Source: Jacaranda mimosifolia (Eukaryota > Streptophyta > Magnoliopsida > Lamiales > Bignoniaceae). Taken from it: DNA of 64,000 nt. A model generated the notes under the pieces. The model did not search any database. It had not been told where the DNA came from and saw nothing but the letters and a program-made list of their open reading frames with translations. The position numbers were made by a program, and so were the translations under genes. The first letter of the stretch is position 1; each line of letters starts with the position of its first letter. Location of the stretch: positions 3,629,001 through 3,693,000 of the forward strand of contig CM032127.1 in NCBI GenBank assembly GCA_018894105.1. Reading direction: 5' to 3'. Below are positions 13,380-24,371 of this stretch, piece after piece.

Positions 13380-13729
13380 AATAAAATTTTGTGACTGATT
13401 CATGACCGAAATGCAGTCACTAATAGTGACCGATTACTATTCGGTCACTAATTAGTGACTGAAATTCGGTCATTGATTTGTGACCCAAATATTGTGACTG
13501 GAAAAGTCACTAATTAATGACCGAATATTGTTATTTTGTGACCAAATTTCGGTCACTAATTAGTGACCGATTATTGATATTTTGTGATCGAATTCCGGTC
13601 ACTAATTAGCGACCGATTAGTAATCAGTCACTAATCCATCATTAATAAGTGACCCAATTGTGACTGTCCAATGTATTGCCTTGCAAAAAATTAGTAATCG
13701 ATAGGCGATCACTAATCAGTGATCGATGA
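13380..13729. repeat. CACTA-I right sub-terminal repeat array
   Basis: Same AGTGACCGA / CGGTCACTAAT words as the left array, about 20 copies in both orientations. The outermost TIR is missing. Confidence 0.8.
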
Positions 13730-14222
13730 TTGAAGAGATTTGACGAGACGTGAGAGCTCATCTTGCCTAATAGACCCGAACGATTTGACATTTTTATAGC
13801 TAAGCAGCTCCAAAATGCATATTTTACGCATTTGCCTACAGTATTCATTGTAGGGGCTAAAGACAATATCAGTACCACATGATCTTAGTGCCAATGCTTT
13901 CGGGCCTATCAGCGCAGGCTGGGTCCTCAACTTTGATCACCTTTTTAGCTGCCTGCCGCGATGAGATCACCACTGCCGAAACGTCTCCCAGCTGCAAATG
14001 CAAGATGGGTCTGTACTTCTGGGCTACTCTTGTGAGTGCATGATGTGGGAGGCCGCCGGTCAAGGGGTGGAGGTTGCCAATCACCGGCAGCTTTGGTGGG
14101 CTTGGAGGCCACTTTTCATATTTTGTTGGGGATTTAGGTTTATTGCTTACTTTGATTAGCAAGAAGATGCAGGATGAGAAAAGCAGGAGAGCAGTGAAGA
14201 TAAAGTGCAGCTGGATCTCCGT
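13724..14222 (-). pseudogene. Cytochrome P450 fragment, exon 1 5' half (block 1)
   Basis: Close homologue of the first ~165 codons of the intact P450 at 35418-37011. It retains the proline-rich hinge ([11 protein letters not shown]), the [18 protein letters not shown] block and part of the next region ([11 protein letters not shown]). The codon aligned with the intact gene's ATG is ACG (14220-14222). There is a frameshift after KIMWY, and the fragment stops where it meets CACTA-I. The remainder of exon 1, the intron and exon 2 are absent here. It is a dead copy, produced by segmental duplication and a later deletion. Confidence 0.92.
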
Positions 14223-14692
14223 TGTTTATATATATGGAAACAGATCTATATATGCTAATATATTTTCTTATCGCTTCTTTGGTTCGATGAAATGGTTGCA
14301 CATCTTGTCTTTGTACTCATGGTGGAAGATTTCAGCTGGAGAAGAGATGTATGCTATTTGACCATTAAAATTATTTTATTTGTTGGTTTGTATATCAATA
14401 TTTTTGACTGAATTTATATGTGCAATTGGTATTCGAGACAATATTGTAAAGATTATTTATTGTTAAGTTTTGCTCCTTTTGCCGAGATGCTATCATTTTT
14501 TATTATTTGTTATTTTAAAGAATTCAATAATGAGTGAGGGAATCTTTCGCCTCTTCAAGATTAAGTACTAATCTATATTCTGAAACTTATTATAATCTAG
14601 TAAAGACAAGACTAACACGAGCCTCCAAATATTAATTCAAATTGCAAAATTACAATTGTACACCATTGTACTATATATAATAATATAGATAC
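14223..14692. other. Block 1 P450 upstream region, proximal part
   Basis: No gene. It is similar to 37012-37420 upstream of the intact P450 and to 44390-44476 plus 51453-51823 of block 2, with recognisable runs such as 'ggttgcacatcttgtctttgtact'. At the place where the intact gene has CTATAAG, this copy reads CCATGAG, so the TATA-like box is lost. Confidence 0.75.
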
Positions 14693-15961
14693 ACAGTATA
14701 AGGCAAGATTGTAATTTTCATTCTGTAACTTTGCTCAATTTGGTTTTTTGTCCTATAAGTTATAAAATTTCACTTTAGTCATGTAAGTATCAAAAAATTA
14801 TCATCCTTTTTTCACCAGAGTAGGCGAAAGTCTCCGGAAAAGCTGATGTGGCTCAGCAAGTGAGTGCATATTTGGAGTTTTTGCCTTGTTGGCAGTTGAC
14901 GTGGCTTAATGAATTCGGAAAAAAAAATAAAACTGAAATTTTCATCCTGTAACTTTACTCAATTTGGATTTTGGTCCTATAAGTTGTAAATTTTCAATTT
15001 AATCCTATACGTATAAAAAAATTGTCACTTTTAGTCTTTTTTTCGCCGGAGCCAGCGAAATTGCCAGAAAAGCTGACATGGCTCGTTGGGCACATGCTCA
15101 TTTGAAGTTTTTGCCTTGTTGGCAACTGATGTGGCTTGATTAATTGGGAAAATAAAAATATCAATTATGGATCTGGCCAGACGACGGCCATGGTGGCTCC
15201 TTGGGGGGGTGGGGGTGGAATGAACCATTTTTATTCCTTCTTTTTTTTTATATATTTTTTATTTTTATTTTCATTTTTAATTTATTTATTTTTAATTTAA
15301 TTTTAATTAAATTATTTTAACCATGTATTTTTGTTTTTTAATTAGTAAATAATTGTAAATTATATGTAAATATATATTTATATAAAATGTGTATACATAT
15401 ATGTGTATATTTTTAAATTCAAACTTGTGCCAACTAAGTGAGTTAAAAGAATATTGTTAATATGGTAGATTTATTTTTTTTAATTAGTAAATAATTATAA
15501 ATTATATTAAATATATATTCATATAAATATATGTGTATATTTTTAAATTCAAAGTTGTGCCACTAAGCGAGTTAAAAAAATATTGTTAATATGGTAAATT
15601 ATTATTTTTTTTAATTAGTAAATAATTATAAATGTGACAATTTTTTGATACTTATATGATTAGAATTGCAATTTTGCAACTTACAGGACCAAAATAAAAA
15701 ATGGGTAAAGTTATAGGACAAAAATTGTAATTTTGCTAATTAATCAAGCCACGTCAGCTGCCAACAAGGAAAAAACTCTAAATGAGCACGCGCACGGCGA
15801 GCCACATTAGATTTTCCGCCATCTCTAGCGAAAAAAGAACGAGAAATGATATTTTTTTTTAATACTCATAGGACTAGAGTTGCAATTATGCAACTTATAG
15901 GACCAAAATCCAAAATGGGTAAAGTTATAGGACGAAAATTACAATTTTACCCATAGTATAA
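14693..15961. mobile_element. Non-autonomous MULE, 1.25 kb, with duplicated terminal repeats
   Basis: The element is 14702-15952, starting GGCAAGATTGTAATTTTC and ending GAAAATTACAATTTTACCC. It is flanked by a 9-bp duplication: ACAGTATAA (14693-14701) and ATAGTATAA (15953-15961), 8 of 9 identical. The block 2 paralogue at about 51822-51840 has a single uninterrupted ATAGTATAA, which is the empty site. Each terminal region holds two tandem copies of a ~220-bp unit containing 'taactttgctcaatttgg', an 'aagctgacgtggct' word and 'gccttgttggca'. No coding capacity. Confidence 0.88.
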
Positions 15962-16354
15962 ATATAAATAGCATAGATATTAATTGTACTATTTCATTGC
16001 AGGGAGTATACAAAATTAGCAAGGAAGACTCACAACTCTCCATGCGCCAAAGATGGATCTTGCTGTCTCTTGATAGCTAAAATCTCCCGATTGAAAAACT
16101 CATGGGCCACTTGAAAAAACCTTAAAAATCGCCAAAGTCCATGGGGTCCAGCCTGGCTCCAAGAGTCCAAAGTGAACTTTTTATTTCTTTTTACAACTAG
16201 TTACTTCAATTTCTTTGTTGCTAACAAACTTTTTCGGTGAAAGAAGTAATTCCTTTTTCTCCACTGATTATTATAGATATCAAATACTGATTCAATGAAT
16301 CTATATTGACTGAAAATAATAATTGTTAAGTTTTGTCTGTTTCCCTTTGGCCAA

Positions 16355-16817
16355 GGGCTTGTTTGTTTAAGTTTTGGGGTGAATTGTGAAAAATATTTTG
16401 GGGGAATAATTTTGTGGAAGTGAAGTTGGGGAATGTGATGGTTGTTTGTTTGTGTTTTGGGTGGTAAGTGAATAATATATTGGGAGAAATTTGTTTGTTT
16501 GGTAGTGTTTTGGGCAAAGACATATTTTACTGTAAATGTCACATTAGTCACTTTTTTATTGGGTTGTTGGGGTGAATGAATATTTTGATATTATTGTAAA
16601 TGTGTATATATAGATTGTGTGATTGGTATATGTATATATAATTTGTAATGATGAATTTAGAGTAGGAAATTGGGGAATGAATTTTAGGATAAAATTTTAT
16701 GAGTATTTTGGAGATTGTTTTGTGTGTTTTTGAAAATGGAATTGAGGAATTTGATAATTTATTTATTTAAATTTTGAGGGTTGGATATTGTGGAGAAATG
16801 GTAATGGACAAGGTCCC
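16355..16817. mobile_element. MITE, family M1, copy in block 1
   Basis: About 463 bp, starting GGGCTTGTTTGTTTAAG and ending near GGACAAGGTCCC. It aligns with 52219-52685 at the same position in block 2, so it inserted before the block duplication, and with the reverse complement of 4821-5232. The intact P450's upstream region (around 37265) lacks it. Confidence 0.75.
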
Positions 16818-16967
16818 AGATCCTATCATTTTTTTGTTGTTTATTATTATTAAAAATCCAACAATTGAGTGAGGGGATATTTGGGAAATGGAATTGAGGA
16901 ATTTGATAATTTATTTATTTTTGAGCGTTGGATATTGTGGAAAAATGGTAACAGACATGTTCCGGGA

Positions 16968-18196
16968 AAGTAATCTAAGAGTATTCTACCGTGCAAATCT
17001 CATTGTACATACCTCATGTGAGGATTGTACGTGTATTTTGAATATGAGCCATTAGATTTAAAATGCAAAATCATAGTCATTCTTTCTGTTATAATTTAAA
17101 ATTATTTAGTAATTTTTAAAAAAAAATACAATTTTTTTTTTCAAATTAGTATACTTTTAATAATTTTTAATTGATTATTATAAACTTACACATATTAGAT
17201 ATTAATAAAATTTCAAAAATATTAAATAATTTGTTAAAACATTAACAATATATCTCTAGCAATATTAGATAAATAATCAATTTTTAATATAATTCTTGAA
17301 GACAAAACAATTTTATTATTTATTTAATTAGTGTAATTTTAATAATTTTAGACTACTCATAATAAATTTACATTGATGCAAATATTAAATAACTTATAAT
17401 TTCAAAATAATTTTAAAATTATTCCATCTTCTTTTTTTTTTTTTAAATTTTATCACTCATCTTCCCCAACCCACCCCATCCCGCCACTCTCTCCAACCCT
17501 ACCCATGGCGGCCGACCATGGCCATGGTGGCCATGGCAGCCATGTGCATACTTTGGCTGCGTGGCCGCCAAGGCCATGGCAGCCATGGTTTCCTCTTTAT
17601 TTTGTGCACTGGTCGGCGGCCATGACGCCCTCACGAACCAGATCTGACCAGCTGCCGCCGTGGTCGGCGGCCATGACGCCCACACAACCATCTCACTCTT
17701 ACTCTCACTTCTCAAAGTATACGAAGGTGTACATATATGTAGTTATATGTGTCATATATATGTCTTGTATTTTATATATATACGTTTGGTTATATATGTA
17801 TAATGTGTAAATATGTGTATTATATGTAAATATATAAATATATTTTTTTAAATTGATATATAGATGGGTATTTTTATCTTTTAAATTTTCTATTTTTTGA
17901 TATATATTTTTTTTAAATTATTTAGCGTGATTTGTTCATTTAACACTTTTAATTAGGGTTTTTTTAATGTTTATTAACAAAAAAGAAGGTATATATAATT
18001 TTCAAAATTTAAAGGAATCTAACTGTATTTATATCAAATTTTAGGAAAAGTTGCTGGAATTATCCATAATATAAAGCAATAACTTATTGTGAAATTAAAG
18101 ATAACTTCTTGTAAAATACATGTGTCGTTTATATAAGGAGTACCTCATGTAAGTAACTATAATTAAACCTTATCATAGACGCACCCAAGTAATCTA
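16968..18196. mobile_element. 1.2-kb insertion with GC-rich cargo in block 1
   Basis: The inserted DNA is 16978-18186, bounded by direct repeats AAGTAATCTA (16968-16977 and 18187-18196). Block 2 and the intact P450 upstream region have a single copy of this target. Outer parts are AT-rich. The core 17455-17715 is strikingly GC-rich, with repeated CCATGG and GGCGGCC words, and looks like captured or simple-sequence cargo rather than a proven gene. The right end (…GACGCACCC) has the CCC of many MULE ends but the two ends are not good inverted repeats. The superfamily is therefore unresolved. Confidence 0.65.
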
Positions 18197-18884
18197 TATT
18201 CTAAAACTTATACTTATCTAGCAAAGACATGACTACAACGAGGCTAAAAATATTAATTCTTAATTTAACCTACTATTAATAGAAAAAAATTTCTTCAAGG
18301 TGCTTTGTTATTTGTATCTTTTACTTTGTTCTTATTACTATTTAATTTCTCTAATTGATTGATTAATTAATTTCATTATTTAATTGGGATAAAATCACTA
18401 CAACTTAAAGGACAGATGGAATTAAGATTTTTTTTTTATTTTGTCTTTTTTCCCCTTCCTGAACCCACTATGTTCAACAATTTCTTTACTTAAGTATATT
18501 TTACAAATTAATCTCAAAATAATTTTCAAATATCTTAAGAAGTTTCCTTTTAATGCTATTTTGTGTAGATATATATATATATATATTTTAAATAGAAATT
18601 TGTCGAAAAGCACGCACATTTGAAAAGAATATGTAATACTTTATTGATCAAATCCTCTTACATCGGAAATGAACAAAGCTAAGTGATCTAATAATACTGT
18701 GGATGTAAAAATATATTGGTAGAAAAACATCATTTACCATAGAGAATAATCCTCTGCGTCAGATGATTAAAAGTTAGACTTTTGACTTTATTAGAGACAC
18801 AAACATCCGAGAGAATTCAATACTCGAAATTTAATAGTTCCTCTAAAGAGGGTAAGTTAAGATCTAAGATTAGCCAAAATATAT
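18197..18884. other. Block 1 P450 upstream region, distal part
   Basis: No gene. It is paralogous to 53128-54029 of block 2 and, for its first ~400 bp, to 37350-38060 upstream of the intact P450. Block 2 has a SINE in this stretch that is absent here. A (TA)n run lies at 18551-18568. Confidence 0.75.
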
Positions 18885-19463
18885 CATCGATGGAGGGTCA
18901 ATTGTATTTTTTGTCCCATAAATTAAGTCAATTTGGATTTTGATCCCATTCTTCATGACTTCCACACATTGCATGTGCTAAGTGCCTCCCCCCCCCCTCC
19001 CCTCATTTAAGGACTAAAGGGGCTTTTCGTCCAATAGTTAATGTAGCCAATCATATATTACTCACGTGGCCATTCAATTAGTACTTTTTCGGTCTCATAA
19101 CTTAGATTTATTTGGATTTTGGTTCCAACAAAGTAAAGAACCATCAGTAAGAAACCACCAATAAATATAGTAACATAATTTGTACTTTTTAAAGTTTTAA
19201 TAATAACTTTTTCTCTATTACATTCAACATCCAAAGCAATTTAGGTGCCAATTGTCTTGTTCCTTCACACATTTGAAGTTCTTCCGAAATAAAGAAACCA
19301 TACATATTATTCATGGAACCACAACCATGGAACATCCTATTTGGATTTTCATCTTTCCATTCGAGGTTTTCAATGGAGTTGGTGTGTCGTAGAAACAAAT
19401 GACACATTCACTTGCAGCCATTTTCTTTACTCTTCTGCAAAAATCTGCTAGAGCTCTGATTGG
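18885..19463. mobile_element. Small GRF-carrying MULE, left part only (block 1)
   Basis: The left end is AGGGTCAATTGTATTTTTTG at 18894, preceded by CATCGATGG, which matches the target duplication seen around the complete block 2 copy. It contains the GRF zinc-finger pseudogene. The right end is missing: the sequence switches to a CACTA terminus at 19464. A poly-C run (about 18988-18997) is unique to this copy. Confidence 0.75.
19185..19421 (-). pseudogene. GRF zinc-finger pseudogene, block 1 copy
   Basis: Starts at 19421 (MAASECVICFYDTP). The first part reads CVICFYDTPTPLKTS, then a small insertion relative to the block 2 copy throws the frame. The rest, in another frame, reads WKDENPNRMFHGCGSMNNMY, then EELQMCEGTRQL. 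This is the GRF layout: Cys pair, NPxRxFxxC, aromatic-acidic segment and a following helix. GRF fingers bind single-stranded nucleic acid in known families; here the gene is broken. It is related in layout to the intact GRF gene of MULE 1. Confidence 0.75.
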
Positions 19464-20790
19464 CACTACAAAAAAAAAAGAGATTATGTTACACTTTTTT
19501 TCCTTACATTTATATAGAAGTGTAAGCATAAGTATATTTTTGTTATACTTTTAAAAAAGTGTGGCCTTAGTTATTATTGTTTAGTTTTGATAATTTTTTT
19601 CTCCTAAAAAATGGTGTTGTTTGCTCATGGCAATAAGTATAGCGCCATATTTTTGGCTGAAAATTCAATCAAAATTAAAAACTTAAAAAATTAGCTCTCT
19701 CCTAACTAGTGCTTTTTCGACTTCTCCCGGCAAAACCCTCAATCCAATTCAGAAAACTACTCTATGCGTCTTATTCCTATCAAAATCCTCAAATTCCTCA
19801 TTCCTCTATTGTTCATAGCAAAGTTTGATTTAGCAACATTTAATACATAAATCAAATTTAACCTAACATAATTTAATCTAATACATAAATTAAATTTAAA
19901 CTAACATAATAAATCATAATTTAAACTAGAATTTATAATTAATAATATTCATAAACACATAATGACACATAAACACTCCTCCTTATACCCATCATCACCA
20001 TGCAAGCAATTAAAAACCAATCAACAACAATTGAGAAGGCTTCACCCCTTCTCCCAACATCCCATCCTCCTTCCTAATTCCACCAATTCTAAATACATAT
20101 CTTAACTAAATACATAAATACATAAATCATATCTTAACTAAATACATAAATGCATAAATCAAATTTTAACTAAATAAATAATAATTACAAAAATTACCTT
20201 AATTAGTGTGGGATAATGCAAAATGTAAGCTCTCCAAACTTGAAACAATAAATAAACAAAAAACCATTAGCATATTTTAAAACTAAAACAAATTTTTCAA
20301 AAAAAATAGAAAAAAATAAAAAAAATGTCAAATCTGGTCGATCGCTGGGCGCTCAATGTGCGCCCAGCAGCTTGTTGGCCCCGCCAGGTGAGCGACCAGC
20401 TGGCCAGTGCCAATGCTAGCAGGCTGGCCACAATAAAGAAGAAGAAAAAAAAAGGAAAACAAAAAAAGAAAAATGGAAAGGGGAGATGCTTTGCAAGGGG
20501 CTCCAAGAGTGTGGGTGGTTGGGGGAGGTAGGGTTTATTTCCCCCACCCACCAAATTTTATTTTATTTTATTTTTTGTTTTTAAGATTTGCAATGGATAA
20601 AATTCAATTTTGTGATGGAAATAAAATCCACCACAAATTGTTTTAAAATTTAAAAAAAATTGCCACGGATTTTATTTCCATTGCAGAAAGCCAAAATTAA
20701 TTTTTTAAAAAAATTGCCATTTTGCGACTGATTTTTTTTTTTTTTTTGGCGACGGAGAATCCTTCACAAATCACAATTTTTTTAGTAGTG
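19464..20790. mobile_element. Composite CACTA fragment
   Basis: The left end CACTACAAAAAAAAAAGAG (19464) is followed by words such as TACACTTTTT and AGTGTAAG. The right end is TTTTTTTAGTAGTG (ending 20790), preceded by GCGACGGAGAATCC-like words. The two sub-terminal repeat types differ, and the flanking triplets TGG and TGA do not match. This therefore looks like two different CACTA families joined. The part from about 19810 to 20790 matches CACTA-II (2900-4094). No coding sequence is credible. Confidence 0.6.
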
Positions 20791-21826
20791 TGAAAACCCA
20801 AGCCCTACCCGCAATGTAAATGTAGAATCCGAACCCTACCCGATCCTAGTTGCACCTAATTAATATTTTTTATTTTTTAAAAATACTATTCACTATACAA
20901 TTAAAGAAATATTACAGTTTTAACTCAAACATCATATAAGTTTTACTTAAAACAAACAAATAGAAAGCTTTTGAGCATTTTCTGAGCATTCTGAATCTAC
21001 TCTTCGCTACAATTAACAAAATATTACAGTTTTAACTCAAATATCATATAAATTTTATGTAAAACAAACAAATAGAAAGCTTTTGAGCATTTTCTAAACA
21101 TTCTGAATCTACTCTTAGGAGTCACAATTGTGAGGAATGAGAGGGAAAGAAAAAAATGGTAACATAGTTTAGGGTTTGTTGTATATATATTTTTTGTAAG
21201 AAACTAAAGTAAATATAAATATATATACCTTGGGGTGGGTTTGGGGTGGGTTTAGGGATGGGTTTACTATAAACCCAAACCTGATCCGATCCGAATAACC
21301 ACGGATTGGATATAAATTGCCATTCCTATTCAGAAATCATTAAGTTGAAGTATGTGGCATATTTAGATGATTTAAAAAACTAAGAAATTAACGAATAATG
21401 CTAAACAACCAGTTAATTTATTTTATACAATAAAAAGAATTCTAATTCTAAGAGAATTTGATTAAAACTGCATATAATTGTGTTCAAAAAACCACCTCCA
21501 ATAATTAGAAAACAAGAAATATACTAATAATATTAATTATGTAATGAATGGAATTATTATAAACAATTCAAAGAATTCTAAATTTTAAAAATCCAAAATT
21601 TGATCACAAATTACAAAATTATGGTAATATGTATATATATATGTATATGAATATCCTTCCTATATATAATAGTATATATTTAATTATTAAGAAAATCAAG
21701 AGATTCGTAATTAATTTTGAACAAACAACGATATTATTCTACAAAAATTAAAATTTTCTAAATTCCCTGAATTTAGAATTTGGTAAAAATTATACAATTA
21801 TGATAAAAAAAATATCCTTCATAAAA

Positions 21827-21857
<31 letters not shown>

Positions 21858-22104
21858 TCATAAAATAGTAGACTGATGTTATCAAATGACTCATAATTTA
21901 ATTAGATACCATATTTCCTTAGTTGTAACAGTTACGACTAGAAAAGTTACTGGTAATAGAATTATGTTTTAATAATTATATAAAAAAAACTCATTGTTGA
22001 CGTAATATATTGATTGCAATCTTTATGATTGTTTCTATATTATGGTGGTGATTTATTTAATGTTATTTATCTGTTATAATTTATATAATTAATGTTTGTT
22101 ATAG
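20791..22104. other. AT-rich intergenic DNA with a tandem duplication
   Basis: No gene. It contains a two-copy 112-bp repeat (20898-21121), 'ggggtgggttt' G-rich runs near 21235-21260, and two diverged copies of a ~200-bp AT-rich unit around 21590-21840. TA dinucleotide runs lie at 21636-21645 and 21824-21846. Confidence 0.5.
20898..21121. repeat. Two-unit 112-bp tandem repeat
   Basis: Units 20898-21009 and 21010-21121 share 'aatattacagttttaactca' and 'aatagaaagcttttgagcat', with a few substitutions. Confidence 0.85.
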
Positions 22105-23245
22105 ATGTCAAGTAATAGGAAGGGAAAAATAAGACTGTTCCATCTAACACTAGGTCGATTCACACACTCATCTAGATGTTGTACTGGGTAGTTCTCCATT
22201 ACATGCATCACCTACTTCCTCATCTATCTCATCTACACTAGCATCTATAGATATTAGGTGTTATTTAGAAGACTTTTATTTGGCCTTGAGGGAAAGAGTA
22301 ATATTTTTTTAATCTTTTTAATTATAGTCATTTATAGGGTAATATGTACTACTAAATTATATTTTATCTTTATAATATATGTTGTAAAATAGGTTCTCCG
22401 AGGAGTTATTATGTGCCCAGGAGATAAGTGTCGTTATAAAGGCCACTTACGAGAAGCATGAAGATCATGGAAAAAGATTCCAAAGGTAGTTAGTACGATG
22501 TGGTTTGGGGAGTTTGTGGCAAGAATTATTTTAAGTATAATATATGTTTTTCTTAATTAGATTTCAAAATGGAAGAGTTCTCTAAGTGTTTTAAATTTTT
22601 TTATGTGCCTCAGAAAAAAAATTGCTTGGTTTGAACATGAGAGAGCATCGATTTGCAAAATATTTGAGCATCGAGGCTCGGAGATATTGAAAAATAAGTT
22701 ACACCAAGCACGCCAACCCAAAAGGAAATTTATTTGGATGGGAGATGAAGTTTGGGGTGGATTTCTTGAAGAATGGGGTAAAGATGGATTCCAAAGATAA
22801 GTGTTCAAAATAAAGCAAATCGGGCATTAGAATGTGGTGTTGTGGGATTTTCACTTCATCATGGTGGTTGTATTTCACACCTATTACACAGAGAAAAATT
22901 GATAATTTTTATAAAAGTGTCAACATTTAATTTAGTTATAATTGATTCCTAATAAATGTGTTTGGATGTAGAAGAAAGAACTTGGACACCCAGCTGGACT
23001 TTCAGAATTATTTATGTGTACACATTCTATATTAAATGAAAAAGGTGATCACATATGGGTTAATGAGCGTGCACAGAATACTTATGTAAGTAGTATGTTA
23101 TATAAAAACATCTAATTCAGAAAGTTTAAATGTTACAATTTTTATGTTAGAAAGTTTAAATGTTATATGTACGTATGTTAATTTTTATGTTAGAAAGTTT
23201 AAATTTTTATGTATGTTGATTATCCTATGTACTTTATGTATAGAA
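22105..23245 (+). pseudogene. Plant transposase (Ptta/En/Spm, Transposase_24 type), degenerate
   Basis: The ATG at 22105 follows a splice-like TATAG and reads MSSNRKGKIR. Broken exon-like pieces follow. At about 22393-22545 is a piece with KVVSTMWFGEFV. At 22560-22860 is a stretch reading SKWKSSLS, then RASICKIFEHRG, FIWMGDEVWGGFLEEW and a following NKANRALEC-like run. At 22975-23085 is LGHPAGLSELFMCTHS, then GDHIWVNERAQNTY, the usual 'P..SELF..TH...DG.WV.ER....Y' signature of this family. Frames shift between pieces. It is not joined to recognisable TNP2 sequence, and it is interrupted at 23253 by another CACTA end. Confidence 0.7.
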
Positions 23246-23252
23246 TGGAATT

Positions 23253-23720
23253 CACTACAAGAAAACATCCCTTCATCAATGGAAAATTTATGATGGATAC
23301 TAGTCTATCACAAATAGAAGATAATTGTGATGCATTTGCAATAGAGTACCGACAAATATAATAAAGAAAAAAGAGAAAAAATATATATTTTAGTGATGAC
23401 ATTTGTGATGAATTTGTGATGAACTTTTCTCCTAAACAAAAATCTAACAAAAATTTATATACTTAAGCATTAGTGACAAAATGTACCATCATTGATTCAG
23501 AATTAGGAAAATTGTTGATGAGATTTATCATCACTATAATGTAAATTAATTAAAAAAAATAATTTACACAATTCAAAGGATTCAAACTTGTGAGCTTAAA
23601 TTAGAATCAACTAAATTAGTGATGGATTTACCATCATTGATTTAAAGTTAACAAAAAATAAATTTAAGAAAGAAAAGTTGTAATTGCATAAGCTAGCAGT
23701 CGAACATGCAACTTGAGTTT
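23253..23720. mobile_element. CACTA-III left end
   Basis: The classical En/Spm terminus CACTACAAGAAAACATC at 23253 is followed by sub-terminal words GATGG / CCATCA (for example GTGATGGATTTACCATCA near 23620). A tRNA T-arm-like word ('ggattcaaac') lies at about 23588. The matching right terminus was not found in the window, so the right limit is unknown. Confidence 0.6.
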
Positions 23721-24362
23721 AAAATTTTATAGTTGGACCATTCAAGCTACAATGAAATCCCTACTAATTTTGTACACTTAATTTTATTTAACAGTGAATA
23801 TCACAATGCTATAATCAAAACCCAAAATCTCAGTCCATTTCTTTCACAGAATCATCACTTTCATCGCCTTTCTTTTTTCTCCCTGCTTCACTTCGTATCT
23901 GTCATTCCCTTAATTTCTACTCCATTAGTGTATTTGGCGCAAAGTATTCACCAGTCCAAATCTAGGTATTCTTTCACCTTCCTTTTCTCTCTCTCATTCA
24001 CTTAATTTTCTAATTCTCTCTGTTTTCTTTTTGACATCGCAGATTTTGTGCTACAAGAATAGGTCATTGGAAAACGATTGAAATACACAAATTTTTTGAA
24101 ATGATACCAATTTGAGGTAACTTTAATCCATTATTTTTGGCTATTTGAGGCAAATCAAGTTACTAGTCGTGATTTTCTGTAAATTGAGCTATTTTTGGTG
24201 ATTTTGATTATGTGTATCTAATTTTAACTTCAGTTTGTGGAGGAACTTGTTTCTCTGGTATCAAGTCTCATTTAGTTTTTTTTAGCGCATTTTCATTAGC
24301 TTGAAGCCATGGATCTTTCTTGAACTGAATGATTATCTAGCAAAAGCTTTTCTGCTAAAGAA
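23721..24362 (+). other. Leader-like exons upstream of MULE 1
   Basis: Pyrimidine-rich sequence with splice-like borders: a possible exon ending TCTAG|GTATTC at about 23964, and a second bounded by CGCAG (24042) and GAG|GTAACT (24117). No long reading frame exists. It could be the 5' leader of a CACTA-III gene or of a host gene whose intron received MULE 1. Undetermined. Confidence 0.35.
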
Positions 24363-24371
24363 TGAATTATA

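Larger units (their letters stand above)
4313..13729 (+). mobile_element. CACTA-I (En/Spm-type) transposon, right end lost
   Basis: The left end is CACTACAAAAAAAGGGAG at 4313, followed by a dense array of sub-terminal words (AGTGACC, GGTCACTAA) to about 4600. A matching array lies at 13380-13727. Between them are remnants of the two standard CACTA genes, TNP2-like then TNPA-like, both on the plus strand. The expected right terminus (inverted CACTACAAAAA) is absent: the right array runs straight into P450 sequence, with CGATGA (13724-13729) shared by both partners at the junction. The coding regions are full of stops and frameshifts, so the element is dead. A MITE is nested at 4821-5232. Confidence 0.85.

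Noticed and set aside
20297..20554. Open frames on both strands around the GC-rich patch of CACTA-II.
   Set aside because: They contain long Phe or Lys runs from A/T tracts and no conserved motif; the related copy at 3.6-3.8 kb does not keep the frame.
21235..21262. GGTTTAGGG-like words suggesting interstitial telomere repeat.
   Set aside because: Only one unit matches TTTAGGG; the rest is GGGGTGGGTTT, not a telomere array.
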